In this document: piece by piece, positions 1 through 9,403 of the stretch
Layout: each line of letters begins with the position of its first letter
Position numbering within the stretch: position 1 is the first letter of the stretch
From: Agromyces lapidis
GTDB taxonomy: Bacteria; Actinomycetota; Actinomycetes; Actinomycetales; Microbacteriaceae
Assembly: GCF_009749405.1 (NCBI RefSeq)
Contig: NZ_WBIQ01000001.1
Coordinates: 186,001-250,000, forward strand
Direction: 5' to 3'
Length of the DNA: 64,000 nt
Notes under the pieces: model-generated
Database searches by the model: none
The model's input: the letters and a program-made list of their open reading frames with translations, nothing else
Told to the model about the DNA's origin: nothing
Position numbers and translations under genes: made by a program

Positions 1-2475
1 GTTCTTGCTCTCGTCGTCCGTGTCTTCTTCTTTGCGATCGACGCGGAAGCCGGCGGCTCCGAGGGTCGCCTCAGCTTGGTCGGCCTGCATCCCGCTGACA
101 TCAGGCACGCCGCTGAGGTTGCCGCGGCTGGTCTTCAGCGAGATGATCGCGCCGCGACCGGCGGTGCCGGACGGGCTCTGCGCCCCGATGGTGCCCTTCG
201 GCTGCGCCGCGTCGACCTCGCCGTCCATGGTCCAGCCGAAGCCGGCCTGCTGAAGGGCCTTCTGGGCCGCCTCGGGGGCGAGCCCGAGCACGTTCGGCAC
301 GGCGACCTGCGGCGCGTTCAGGTACGACGACTGCGGGTCGGGGAAGTCGCCGCCGCCGTACTTCGCGGTTGCGACCGACATGATCCGCGGCCAGATGTTG
401 TGACGCAGCGTTGCCGCCTGACCGGCGTCGAAGTACGTCTCACGGAGATTGACATGGCCGGTGACGTTGTAGACGCCGACCACGGTCGCGACCTTCGTGG
501 TCGCACCGCTCATCCAGGTCGCCTCGTTGTTGTCGCTCGTTCCGGTCTTGCCGATCATCGGGTACCAGGGGTCGACGTACGGCGACGACGAGGTGCCGGT
601 TCCGTCGCTCATCACCTTCTGCATCGCGTACGCCGTCGCGGCGGCGACCTCGGGGGTGAGGCCCTGGGTGCACTCCGACTTCGGCACGGGGATCTCATCG
701 CCGTTGCCGTCGATGATCTTGTCGATCGCGACCGGGGTGCACGCCTTGCCCTGGTTCGCGATGCCGGCGAACGCGGTCGCCATCGAGATCGGGGCGATCT
801 CGTTGGTGCCGAGGATCGTCGAGGGGAACTGCAGCAGCGGGGTGTGGTCGGCGCGGTGCACGCCGAGCGACTCCGCTGTCTTCGCGATGCCGCAGAGATC
901 CAGCTGCTTCGCCATCGCGATGAACCCGGTGTTGTACGAGTTCACGGTGTTCTGCACGGCCGTCCAGTAGCCGCCCTGCTCGCCGCCGTCGTTCTTCGGG
1001 TTGCCCCACTCGCCGCTGTCGGTCATGGTGCCCTGGCAGCTGTTCTTGAAGTCGCCCCACGCGTCGCGGCGGCGGGAATCGACGCCTTCGTTGAGCGCGT
1101 GTCCCTCCTTCAGCCACTCCGCGAGGGTGAACACCTTGTAGGTCGACCCGGGCTGGAAGCCGCTCGAGCCGCCGTAGTCGATGTCGGCGTTGTAGTTCAC
1201 GGCGTCGTAACCGTCGCCGGTGACCTCGGGATCGACGTTGTACGTGGTGTTCTGCACCATCGCGAGGATGCGGCCGGTGCCGACCTGGACCGACACCGCC
1301 GAGCTGCCGATGTCGATGCCCTCGGCCGACGCGGGGACGTTCTCGTGCACGGCAGCGTACGCCTCCGACTGCATGTCCATGTCGATCGTCGTGTAGATGT
1401 CGAGCCCGCCGCGTTCGAGCCGCCGGGCGCCCTCGTTGACGTCTGTCGTCGCGGGGTCGTCGAGCTTGTTCTTGATCTCCCACGTGACGTAGTCGCAGAA
1501 GTAGGCGAAGGTCTTCGACGCCTGGCAGCCGCTCGACGGCTCGGTGATCTTCGGCGCCACCGGTTCGGCGACCGCCGCGTCGTGCTCCTCCTGGGTGATC
1601 TTCTTCTCCTCGAGCATCTTGCCGAGGATGTAGTCGCGCCGCTCCTTGTTGCGCGCGTACGGCACGGTCTCGCCGTCGACGACGGTCGCCGCGCCGTTGA
1701 GCTCGTCGTCGGGGTAGTCGAGCCGGAACTCCTCGGGGCTGTTCACAATCGCGATGAGGCTCGCCGCCTGCGCGAGCGAGAGGTCCTTCGCGTTGGTGCC
1801 GAAGTAGTACGAGGCGGCGGTCTGCACGCCGTAGATCTGCCCGCCGAAGCCCGCGATGTTCAGGTAGCCGCCGAGGATCACATCCTTCGAGTACTCCTTC
1901 TCGACCGAGATCGCGTACCGCATCTCCTTGAGCTTGCGGTCGACCGAGGTCTTGGTGTGCTTCTCCCAGGCCTCGGTGCGCTCTTCCTCGGTCGTCGCCT
2001 TCGACATGTCGTTCGCGACCAGCACGTTCTTGACGTACTGCTGGGTGATCGACGAACCGCCCTGCGTGTCGCCGCCGACCACCGTCTTCAGGGCGCCGCG
2101 CACGGTGCCCGCGATGTCGACGCCGCCGTGGTCGTAGAACCGGGGGTCCTCACCGGCGACCGCGGCGTCCTTCAGGTACTGGGAGATGTACTCGAACGCG
2201 ACCTCTTCGCGGTTGTCGTCGTAGAACCAGGCCATCGGCGAGACCTTGCCGTCGGCCTTGACGGCGTAGATGGTCGACTTCTGCGCCAGCTCGCCGATCT
2301 CGAGGTACCCGGGGAGGTTCTCGAACATCGTGATGCTGTTGTTGGCAGCCATACCGGTCACGGCGAGGGCCGGGGTCACCGCGGCGGTCACGAGGACGCC
2401 GGCGAGAGCGCTCATGCCGACGAACCCGAGGATCCCGGTGCCGACGTCGCTCATCGTACGTTTTTGGGCAGACAT
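1..2475 (-). CDS. ponA: Class A bifunctional penicillin-binding protein (transglycosylase/transpeptidase) with PASTA domains, partial
   Basis: Polymerises glycan strands and crosslinks peptidoglycan outside the membrane. About 825 residues are visible and the 3' end lies off the window. After a short cytoplasmic start there is one hydrophobic anchor (about residues 10-40). The GT51 domain has catalytic Glu109 (GEDPRFYDHGG). The transpeptidase has the SxxK Ser444 (GSTYK), an SYN motif and KTG at Lys643. From about residue 716 come PASTA repeats, one complete and a second cut by the window edge. The start at 2475 has no good SD but lies 7 nt after a TAAGCT box, so the mRNA may be leaderless. 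The family is certain; the ponA symbol is by analogy with actinobacterial PonA proteins. Confidence 0.93.
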   Translation of the reverse strand, partial: MSAQKRTMSDVGTGILGFVGMSALAGVLVTAAVTPALAVTGMAANNSITMFENLPGYLEIGELAQKSTIYAVKADGKVSPMAWFYDDNREEVAFEYISQYLKDAAVAGEDPRFYDHGGVDIAGTVRGALKTVVGGDTQGGSSITQQYVKNVLVANDMSKATTEEERTEAWEKHTKTSVDRKLKEMRYAISVEKEYSKDVILGGYLNIAGFGGQIYGVQTAASYYFGTNAKDLSLAQAASLIAIVNSPEEFRLDYPDDELNGAATVVDGETVPYARNKERRDYILGKMLEEKKITQEEHDAAVAEPVAPKITEPSSGCQASKTFAYFCDYVTWEIKNKLDDPATTDVNEGARRLERGGLDIYTTIDMDMQSEAYAAVHENVPASAEGIDIGSSAVSVQVGTGRILAMVQNTTYNVDPEVTGDGYDAVNYNADIDYGGSSGFQPGSTYKVFTLAEWLKEGHALNEGVDSRRRDAWGDFKNSCQGTMTDSGEWGNPKNDGGEQGGYWTAVQNTVNSYNTGFIAMAKQLDLCGIAKTAESLGVHRADHTPLLQFPSTILGTNEIAPISMATAFAGIANQGKACTPVAIDKIIDGNGDEIPVPKSECTQGLTPEVAAATAYAMQKVMSDGTGTSSSPYVDPWYPMIGKTGTSDNNEATWMSGATTKVATVVGVYNVTGHVNLRETYFDAGQAATLRHNIWPRIMSVATAKYGGGDFPDPQSSYLNAPQVAVPNVLGLAPEAAQKALQQAGFGWTMDGEVDAAQPKGTIGAQSPSGTAGRGAIISLKTSRGNLSGVPDVSGMQADQAEATLGAAGFRVDRKEEDTDDESKN

Positions 2476-2482
2476 ATAGTGG

Positions 2483-2488
2483 AGCTTA
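2483..2488 (-). promoter_or_regulatory. -10 box for the penicillin-binding protein, leaderless-type
   Basis: TAAGCT on the minus strand is followed by 7 nt and then the ATG at 2475. No SD-like purine run precedes the start. No convincing -35 is visible, so this rests on spacing alone. Confidence 0.35.
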
Positions 2489-2603
2489 ACGGAGAAGGCT
2501 GACAAATCCCGATACGTGCGCTGGGCGTCGCATCCGGGTTCGACACGCCGTGAACCGCGATCCCGCACGCATCGTGCACGAGACATCCATCGAGGGAGCC
2601 CAC

Positions 2604-2837
2604 ATGCCCGCCTGGGAGTACATCACCACTCCGCTGCTCATCCACAACACCGCTGCGATCCTCAACAACTGGGGCTCCGAGGGCTGGGAGCTCGTGCAGA
2701 TCGTGCAGGGCCCCGAGGGCGGCCTCGTCGCGTACCTGAAGCGGCCCAAGGGCGGCGAGGACTCGGCGGCGGCGTCGGCGGGTGCGGCCGCGGCCGCGCA
2801 GGCCGCGAAGCAGTTCGAGGGCGAGGGGCACGCCTGA
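2604..2837 (+). CDS. Small conserved hypothetical protein (DUF4177-like)
   Basis: A 77-residue soluble protein of unknown function. The start at 2604 (MPAWEYITTPL) is chosen because GAGGGAG lies just upstream; an in-frame ATG at 2550 has no such site. The first 50 residues (WEYITTPLL, LNNWGSEGWELV, GLVAYLKR) form the short alternating pattern seen in DUF4177-type proteins, where a GWELV core is typical. The tail is Ala-rich, low complexity and probably disordered. The stop overlaps the ATG of the RidA-like gene (TGATG), so the two are probably co-transcribed and translationally coupled. Divergent from the penicillin-binding protein. The family call is from memory of the motif only. Confidence 0.75.
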   Translation: MPAWEYITTPLLIHNTAAILNNWGSEGWELVQIVQGPEGGLVAYLKRPKGGEDSAAASAGAAAAAQAAKQFEGEGHA

Positions 2838-3307
2838 TGGCCGGCTACGAGGCCCGTCTCGCCGAGCTCGGCATCGAGCTCCCCGAGGTCGCACCGCCGG
2901 TCGCCGCCTACGTGCCCGCAGTCGTCACCGGCTCGTACGTGCACACCTCTGGCCAGCTGCCGTTCACGGCCGGCGCGCTGCCGGCCACGGGCAAGGTCGG
3001 CGACGGGCACGGGCTCGTTCCCGCCGACGACGCCAAGGCCTACGCCCGAACCTGCGTGCTCAACGCGCTCGCGGCGGTGCGCGCCGAGATCGGCTCGCTC
3101 GATCGCGTCACCCGCATCGTGAAGCTCGTCGGCTTCGTGGCCAGCGACCCGGCCTTCACCGGCCAGCCCGGCGTCATCAACGGCGCATCCGAGGTGCTCG
3201 GCGAGATCTTCGGCGAAGCGGGGCGTCACGCCCGCTCGGCCGTCGGCGTCGCGGTGCTGCCGCTCGACTCGCCGGTCGAGCTCGAGCTCGTCGTCGAGTT
3301 CGCATAG
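2837..3307 (+). CDS. RidA/YjgF/YER057c/UK114 family protein
   Basis: 156 residues matching the trimeric RidA superfamily, whose best-known members hydrolyse reactive enamine/imine intermediates released by PLP enzymes. The sequence runs MAGYEARLAELGIELP, then VHTSGQLPF, a long helix (AYARTCVLNALAAVRAEIGSLDRV) and a VEVAVLPLDSPVELE-like end with the family's PxDxxVE pattern (LPLDSPVELELVVEF). The catalytic Arg of canonical RidA (in the SRAAV block) is not obvious, because the equivalent stretch reads ARSAVGVAVLPL. This suggests the longer Rid subgroup rather than RidA proper. The start overlaps the previous stop. A strong bidirectional hairpin follows. Confidence 0.85.
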   Translation: MAGYEARLAELGIELPEVAPPVAAYVPAVVTGSYVHTSGQLPFTAGALPATGKVGDGHGLVPADDAKAYARTCVLNALAAVRAEIGSLDRVTRIVKLVGFVASDPAFTGQPGVINGASEVLGEIFGEAGRHARSAVGVAVLPLDSPVELELVVEFA

Positions 3308-3322
3308 CCCAGGCAGACAGCA

Positions 3323-3359
3323 GGATGCCCCGGCGGGATCGATTCCCGCCGGGGCATCC
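3323..3359. terminator. Bidirectional hairpin terminator between convergent ridA-like gene and acs
   Basis: Perfect 16-bp inverted repeat, arms 3323-3338 (GGATGCCCCGGCGGGA) and 3344-3359, with a 5-nt loop TCGAT. It sits between convergent genes and has no strong T-tract, as is common in high-GC actinobacteria. Confidence 0.85.
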
Positions 3360-3386
3360 GTCGTCGTGCGGAGCTTCGTGAAGCGG

Positions 3387-5339
<1,953 letters not shown>

Positions 5340-5407
5340 GGTTCTCCGGTCGCTCCTTCGCGATCTGTTTCATCGGTTGGGTCGCCTGCCCCAAGCAGCA
5401 CCCTACC

Positions 5408-5438
5408 TCTCGCTCGGGCATGCGCTCGACGAGCGAGA
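5408..5438. promoter_or_regulatory. Inverted repeat in the presumed acs leader/promoter
   Basis: Perfect 9-bp arms TCTCGCTCG (5408-5416) and CGAGCGAGA (5430-5438), 13 nt apart, about 70-100 bp upstream of the acs start. It could be an operator or a leader stem-loop; the sequence does not decide. Confidence 0.4.
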
Positions 5439-5506
5439 AACACATTGCGCGTCTGCACTTCCGTGCACGGCTTCGGAGTATTACTGTGCCTTTGCGCAGA
5501 GAAATC

Positions 5507-5520
5507 TGTGTGTCCGCACA
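5507..5520. promoter_or_regulatory. CRP/GlxR-like site TGTG-N6-CACA
   Basis: TGTGTGTCCGCACA has the TGTG-N6-CACA geometry of cAMP-receptor-type regulators (GlxR in corynebacteria). It lies about 170 bp upstream of acs and 18 bp before the -35 of the 6C RNA, so it could act on either. Confidence 0.4.
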
Positions 5521-5537
5521 AATGAGGACAAAAATGC

Positions 5538-5565
5538 TTGCGCATTCATTCTGAGGCCCTACACT
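5538..5565 (+). promoter_or_regulatory. Promoter of the 6C RNA
   Basis: TTGCGC (5538-5543), a 16-bp spacer and TACACT (5560-5565). This predicts transcription starting near 5572, just ahead of the two C-loop hairpins. Confidence 0.55.
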
Positions 5566-5571
5566 GAATAC

Positions 5572-5675
5572 CGCCCGAACACTCGTTTCGAGGCCTGCAG
5601 CGCTCGCGATTCCCCCCAATCCTTGCGCTGCCGAGGCGGCACCTGTTCCCCCCAATGGGTGCCGCCCCCTTTCGT
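5572..5675 (+). ncRNA. 6C RNA (actinobacterial small RNA with two C6-loop hairpins)
   Basis: Two consecutive stem-loops each expose the same 11-mer TTCCCCCCAAT (5610-5620 and 5646-5656). Stem 1 is GCAGCGC 5597-5603 with GCGCTGC 5625-5631. Stem 2 is GGCGGCACC 5635-5643 with GGTGCCGCC 5658-5666. Two adjacent hairpins with at least six cytosines in each loop define the 6C RNA family. In mycobacteria, as I recall, 6C lies near the tad/ssd genes and acs, which agrees with the setting between acs and tadA. The RNA probably base-pairs with G-rich mRNAs through its loops. The ends are estimated from the promoter and from the pyrimidine run after stem 2. Confidence 0.85.
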
Positions 5676-5706
5676 TAACAGCACCTTCGCAGGTGCGGGG
5701 CGAATC

Positions 5707-5731
5707 CTCCTCCACAACGGCGTGGAGGGGG
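5707..5731 (+). terminator. Hairpin followed by pyrimidine tract downstream of the 6C RNA
   Basis: CCTCCAC and GTGGAGG flank the loop AACGGC, followed by ATTTCTTCTTC. It may be the true end of the 6C transcript, or a leader structure of the tad operon. Confidence 0.5.
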
Positions 5732-5781
5732 ATTTCTTCTTCTGCACGGTCGACTGGATGCCTCACGGGCGCCCGGCTTCG

Positions 5782-5787
5782 TACGCT
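5782..5787 (+). promoter_or_regulatory. -10 box TACGCT, leaderless-type, for the tad operon
   Basis: TACGCT ends exactly 6 nt before the ATG at 5794, and no SD is present. A -35 is not recognisable. Confidence 0.4.
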
Positions 5788-5793
5788 CGCCGC

Positions 5794-6918
5794 ATGTCCA
5801 TCCCTTTCGTGGCGACGCCCTCCTGGCAGGCGGCCGAACTCGCAGAGCCGACTGCGCCGCCGATCCCAGGGGCGACGCCGTCTCGGGCGGCCTCGCAACT
5901 CGCCACGAACGACCGCTTCGCCGAGATCCTCACCGGTTTCGGTCCCGGCTTCGGGCCCGGCCCCGAGCTCGCCGAGACCGGCGCGGCGCCGCCGAGGATC
6001 GACCTCTCGGCGCTCGACGCCCTCGAGCCGTTCGCGTCCGACGGGCCCGTCACCGACCTGTTCGTGAACGGCGGCGCCGGGCTCTGGGTCGACCGGGGCG
6101 ACGGGGCCCGTCGCGAGCCCGGCTGGTCGGCCGAGGAGTCCGAGGTGCGTGCGCTCGCGGTGAAGCTGATCGCCCGCGGGGGGCGCCACGTCGACGAAGC
6201 CACGCCGACGGTCGACGTACGGCTCGGGCTCGGCATCCGCGTGCACGTGGTGCTGCCGCCCGTCTCGACGGGCGGCACGCTCATCTCCGTGCGCATCCCG
6301 AGGGCGGCCGGTCGGTCGCTCGCCGAGCTCGCGGGCACCGGCATGCTCGATGACGCGCAGCGCGAACTCCTCGAGCTCGCGGTGCGCGAGCGCCGCAACC
6401 TCCTCGTGACCGGCGCAGGCGGCACCGGCAAGACGACGATGCTCGCCGCGATGCTGAGCGGGGCGCCGGCCCATGAGCGCATCGTCGTCATCGAGGACGT
6501 CGCAGAACTCCAGCTCGCGCACCCCCACGTCGTCTCGCTCGAAGCGCGCCAGGCGAACCTCGAAGGCAGCGGGCGGATCGGACTCGATGCGCTGCTCAGG
6601 GAAGCACTGCGCATGCGCCCAGACCGGCTCGTGGTCGGCGAGTGCCGGGGCGCCGAGCTGCGCGAGCTGCTCGCCGCGCTCAACACCGGTCACGACGGCG
6701 GGGCCGGCACCCTGCACGCCAACTCGCTCGCCGACGTGCCCGCCCGGCTCGAAGCGCTCGGTGCGACCGCGGGGCTCTCGCCCGACGCGGTGGCGAGGCA
6801 GACGGCGAGCGCGTTCGACCTGGTGCTGCACCTCGAACGCGTCGACGGCTGCCGGCGCCTCGCCCAGATCGGCCGGTTCGCGCTGCGCGACGATCGGCTC
6901 GGGGTGGAGCCGCTGTGA
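5794..6918 (+). CDS. tadA: TadA/CpaF-type secretion ATPase
   Basis: Hexameric cytoplasmic ATPase expected to power assembly of a Flp/Tad-type pilus. 374 residues. The N-terminal part (to about residue 70) is variable and Pro/Ala-rich. The GSPII_E core has FVNGGAGLWVDRG, then P-loop GAGGTGKTT with Lys213, an Asp/Glu box around VVIEDVAELQ and the His box GAGTLHANSLADVPARLEALG. The start at 5794 follows a -10 box by 6 nt; an in-frame ATG at 5758 is possible but lacks an SD. Its stop overlaps the next start (GTGA). The CpaE/Ssd-like protein often found just upstream in actinobacterial loci is absent. Confidence 0.93.
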   Translation: MSIPFVATPSWQAAELAEPTAPPIPGATPSRAASQLATNDRFAEILTGFGPGFGPGPELAETGAAPPRIDLSALDALEPFASDGPVTDLFVNGGAGLWVDRGDGARREPGWSAEESEVRALAVKLIARGGRHVDEATPTVDVRLGLGIRVHVVLPPVSTGGTLISVRIPRAAGRSLAELAGTGMLDDAQRELLELAVRERRNLLVTGAGGTGKTTMLAAMLSGAPAHERIVVIEDVAELQLAHPHVVSLEARQANLEGSGRIGLDALLREALRMRPDRLVVGECRGAELRELLAALNTGHDGGAGTLHANSLADVPARLEALGATAGLSPDAVARQTASAFDLVLHLERVDGCRRLAQIGRFALRDDRLGVEPL

Positions 6919-7925
6919 TCGCGCTGACGAGACTCCTGCGCCGGCGCGCGGCCGACCCGGGCGCGGGCGTCGATGCGATCGCGTCGATCAGCGAGCGGCT
7001 CGCGGTGCTCCTCGCCGCCGGGGTGCCCGCCTCGAGCGCCTGGCGCCACCTGTCCGCCCAAGACGACCCCGTTGCGGGCGCCTCGGGCGCCTCGGGCCCG
7101 GTCGGTGCCGCGGTCGACTCGGGCGACGCACGGGTGCTCGCCGCGGCCGCCGACGCGGCATCGCAGGGGGAGTCGGTCGCCACGGCGATCGCCGTCGCAC
7201 GCGCGGACCACCCCGAGGCATCCCTCGCCTGGCCGGTGCTCGCCGCGGCCTGGTCGGTCGCCGCCGACTCGGGTGCACCGCTCGCCGCGAGCCTGCGGAG
7301 TCTCGCCGTGGTGCTCCGCGACGAGGCGCAGCTGCGTCGCGACGTCGGTGCCGCGCTCGCCGGCCCCGCGGCGAGCGCTCGGCTCGTCACCGCGCTTCCC
7401 CTGATCGCCGTCGTGTTCGGTGCGACGCTCGGCTTCGACACCGTCGGCGTGCTCGTCGGCAACCCGATCGGCCTCGCCTGCCTCGTGCTCGGCGCGCTGC
7501 TGCTCTGGGGCGGGGCGCGGTGGAATCGCCGGCTCGCGCGCACCGCCTCGGCGTCGCAGGCCGACGCCGGACTCGAGCTCGAACTGCTCGCGATCGCGAT
7601 GTCGAGCGGCGCCTCGATCGAGCGTGCCAGGGCGCTCACCCGCGAGACCGTGCGTGCGCACGTGCCGCACTCGGGCGACGGCCGCGCCGTCGACGAGGTC
7701 GTCGCGCTCGCGGGCCGGGCGGGCGCCCCGGTCGCCGAGCTCCTCCGCGCTGAGTCGCTCAGGGTGCGCCGCGCCGCCCGCTCGGCGGGTGCCGCACGGG
7801 CGGCCGCGCTCGGCGTGCGGCTCATGCTGCCGCTCGGACTCTGCGTGCTGCCGGCGTTCGTGCTGCTCGGCGTCGCGCCGCTCATGATCTCCGTCGTCAC
7901 GGGCACCCTCGGCGAGGCCCCGTGA
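6915..7925 (+). CDS. tadB: TadB-like type II secretion system F family membrane protein
   Basis: 336 residues; inner-membrane platform protein of the tad apparatus. It starts with GTG at 6915, overlapping the tadA stop by 4 nt. An N-terminal cytoplasmic helical domain contains SERLAVLLAAGVPASSAWRHL, typical of T2SSF domains. A central hydrophobic pair lies at about residues 155-200. A second helical segment (LELLAIAMSSGASIERA) is followed by a C-terminal hydrophobic stretch (about 295-330, RLMLPLGLCVLPAFVLLGV). Actinobacterial loci often carry separate TadB and TadC proteins; here one protein of this size stands alone. Confidence 0.88.
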   Translation: MIALTRLLRRRAADPGAGVDAIASISERLAVLLAAGVPASSAWRHLSAQDDPVAGASGASGPVGAAVDSGDARVLAAAADAASQGESVATAIAVARADHPEASLAWPVLAAAWSVAADSGAPLAASLRSLAVVLRDEAQLRRDVGAALAGPAASARLVTALPLIAVVFGATLGFDTVGVLVGNPIGLACLVLGALLLWGGARWNRRLARTASASQADAGLELELLAIAMSSGASIERARALTRETVRAHVPHSGDGRAVDEVVALAGRAGAPVAELLRAESLRVRRAARSAGAARAAALGVRLMLPLGLCVLPAFVLLGVAPLMISVVTGTLGEAP

Positions 7926-7983
7926 CGACCAAGGACTCGTGCCGTCGATCCGCCGGACCTCCGGCGCTACTGAAGGGAACCCC

Positions 7984-8208
7984 ATGCAGAATTCCGATGA
8001 CCACGTCGACGAGCGCATGTCGAGACGGTCCGTCGTCCGGCGCCTGCTCCACCGCTTCGCCGGTGACCGTGGCGCCGCCACCGCCGAGTACGCGGTCGCG
8101 ACCATGGCCGCGGTCGGCTTCGCGGGCCTGCTCGTCGTCATCCTGCGCGGTGACGAGGTGCGCGGCATCCTCACCGATCTCGTGCGGAATGCGCTCACGG
8201 TGGGGTGA
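7984..8208 (+). CDS. DUF4244 protein, Flp pilin-like
   Basis: 74 residues. A basic N-terminus precedes DRGAATAEYAVATMAAVGFAGLLVVIL. The small residues, TAEY and the single long hydrophobic helix are the hallmarks of Flp/TadE-type prepilins, with processing expected just before the hydrophobic segment. It probably supplies the pilus subunit. SD GAAGGGAA lies 8 nt before the ATG at 7984. It overlaps the following TadE gene by 20 nt. Confidence 0.88.
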   Translation: MQNSDDHVDERMSRRSVVRRLLHRFAGDRGAATAEYAVATMAAVGFAGLLVVILRGDEVRGILTDLVRNALTVG

Positions 8209-8533
8209 CCGGGAGCGGGGCAGCGTGACGGCGGAGTTCGCCGTCGCGCTGCCGGCGATCGCGCTCGTGCTCGCCGGATGCCTCGCCGCGGTGCAGCTCG
8301 CCGCCCATCAGGTGCGGCTCACCGACGCGGCCGCCGACGCCGCCAGGGCGCTCGGGCGAGGCGAGTCGAACGCCACCGCGCAGGCGATCGCCGCGCGAGT
8401 GGCCGGCGCGACGGCGCTCGAAGTGGCGGAGGAGGGGGAGTTCGTGTGCGCTCGGCTCACCGCCTCGGGAGCCGGGCTCCTGGCGGCGGTGCGACTGAGC
8501 GCGGAGTCGTGCGCGGTGGGAGGCGGGCGATGA
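8189..8533 (+). CDS. tadE: TadE-family pseudopilin-like protein
   Basis: 114 residues. The start at 8189 gives MRSRWGDRERGSVTAEFAVALPAIALV, a short charged leader followed by the GSVTAEFA motif and one transmembrane helix, the expected TadE layout. A GTG at 8225 would delete the leader and is less likely. The remainder is extracytoplasmic, with Cys residues near FVCARL and SCAVG. It starts inside the end of the DUF4244 gene and ends with an ATGA overlap into the next gene, so the cassette is translationally coupled. Confidence 0.87.
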   Translation: MRSRWGDRERGSVTAEFAVALPAIALVLAGCLAAVQLAAHQVRLTDAAADAARALGRGESNATAQAIAARVAGATALEVAEEGEFVCARLTASGAGLLAAVRLSAESCAVGGGR

Positions 8534-8907
8534 GCCGGCACAGCCGCCCGGGCGCTCGCGCAGGCGGAGCGGACGACCGCGGCGCGGCCTCGGTCGTCGC
8601 GCTCGGCCTCGTCGGGGCGATCATCGGGCTCACGGCGCTCGTGGTGCCGGTGCTCGGCGCCTTCGTGGGGTCGCAGCGCGCGGCGAATGCGGCCGACGCC
8701 GCCGCGCTCGCCGCCGCCGACGCATCGAGCGGGGCGGTACCGGGGGTGCCCTGCGCACTCGCCTCGGCGATCGCCGAGCGCAACGGCGTCGAACTCGTGT
8801 CGTGCGGGCTCGAGGGTCCGGTCTCCACGGTGTCGGTGCGGGTCGGGGTGCTCGGCTTCGACGTCTCGGCGGAGGCGCGCGCCGGACCGCCGGGCTGGCC
8901 GGGGTGA
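8530..8907 (+). CDS. Rv3654c-family TadE-like protein
   Basis: 125 residues. A charged N-terminus with DDRGAASVVALGLVGAIIGLTALVVPVLGAFVGSQRA forms one membrane helix preceded by the RGAASV-type prepilin cleavage region. It then has ADAAALAAADASSG, the pattern of flp-locus TadE/TadG-like proteins (Rv3654c family). Two Cys (VPCALAS, LVSCGLE) may form a disulfide outside the cell. It is the last gene of the tad cassette and overlaps the TadE stop by 4 nt. Confidence 0.82.
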   Translation: MSRHSRPGARAGGADDRGAASVVALGLVGAIIGLTALVVPVLGAFVGSQRAANAADAAALAAADASSGAVPGVPCALASAIAERNGVELVSCGLEGPVSTVSVRVGVLGFDVSAEARAGPPGWPG

Positions 8908-8957
8908 ACCACGGCGTTCCGAACGCGGTGCGGTGCGCGTGGTCGCACCGAGGCCGA

Positions 8958-9194
8958 TCAGTCGAAGACGGTCTCGATGAACCGGTAGTCGACCGCCGAG
9001 GGGCGGGAGTCGCCCGGGGTCTCGAACTCGAGTCCGGACGAGCGCGAATAGACGTAGTGCTTGCCGGCATCGGTGTTGAGCTCGAGACGGGGCCTGGGGT
9101 CGCCGGATTCGAGGAAGGCCGTCGCGACGGTCTTGCCTTCGAGCGGCCCGTCGATCAGCTTGGCCGTGTACGAGCCGTGAGATGACGTGTCCAT
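8958..9194 (-). CDS. Small hypothetical protein
   Basis: 78-residue soluble protein of unknown function (MDTSSHGSYTAKLIDGPLEGKTVATAF). The start at 9194 is favoured by a strong SD, GGGAGGAG, about 8 nt upstream on the minus strand; longer readings upstream have none. The predicted strand-rich pattern (YTAKLIDGPLEGKTV, HYVYSRSSGLEFE, DYRFIETVFD) resembles small beta-rich proteins common beside housekeeping genes in Microbacteriaceae, but I cannot name a family. It is convergent with the tad operon and divergent from topA. Confidence 0.8.
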   Translation of the reverse strand: MDTSSHGSYTAKLIDGPLEGKTVATAFLESGDPRPRLELNTDAGKHYVYSRSSGLEFETPGDSRPSAVDYRFIETVFD

Positions 9195-9403
9195 GCCGCC
9201 ATTCTCCTCCCGGCGTGCGGAAGCGCAAGGGGGTCGCGGCGAGTCGCGCCTCGCCGACTGGACGCGGTGGAGTGGGCGTACTTCCGGCGAGGGTGTGTAT
9301 CGTGTGGCTGTCGGCGGAGCGTTCCGCCGGCCATGGCACACCGCTCGGGGGCGCGGCATGAATTGTGCGTTCTCGTCTCATTCGAACGGTCAGAAGGAGT
9401 CTG

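Noticed and set aside
76..2502. Long plus-strand open frame of 808 codons opposite the penicillin-binding protein
   Set aside because: It is the Arg/Val/Asp-rich antisense image of the PBP gene, typical of high-GC DNA; the minus-strand frame has the family motifs.
5611..5656. The repeated CCCCCC runs as low-quality sequence
   Set aside because: Both lie symmetrically in the loops of well-paired stems, which is the defining layout of 6C RNA.
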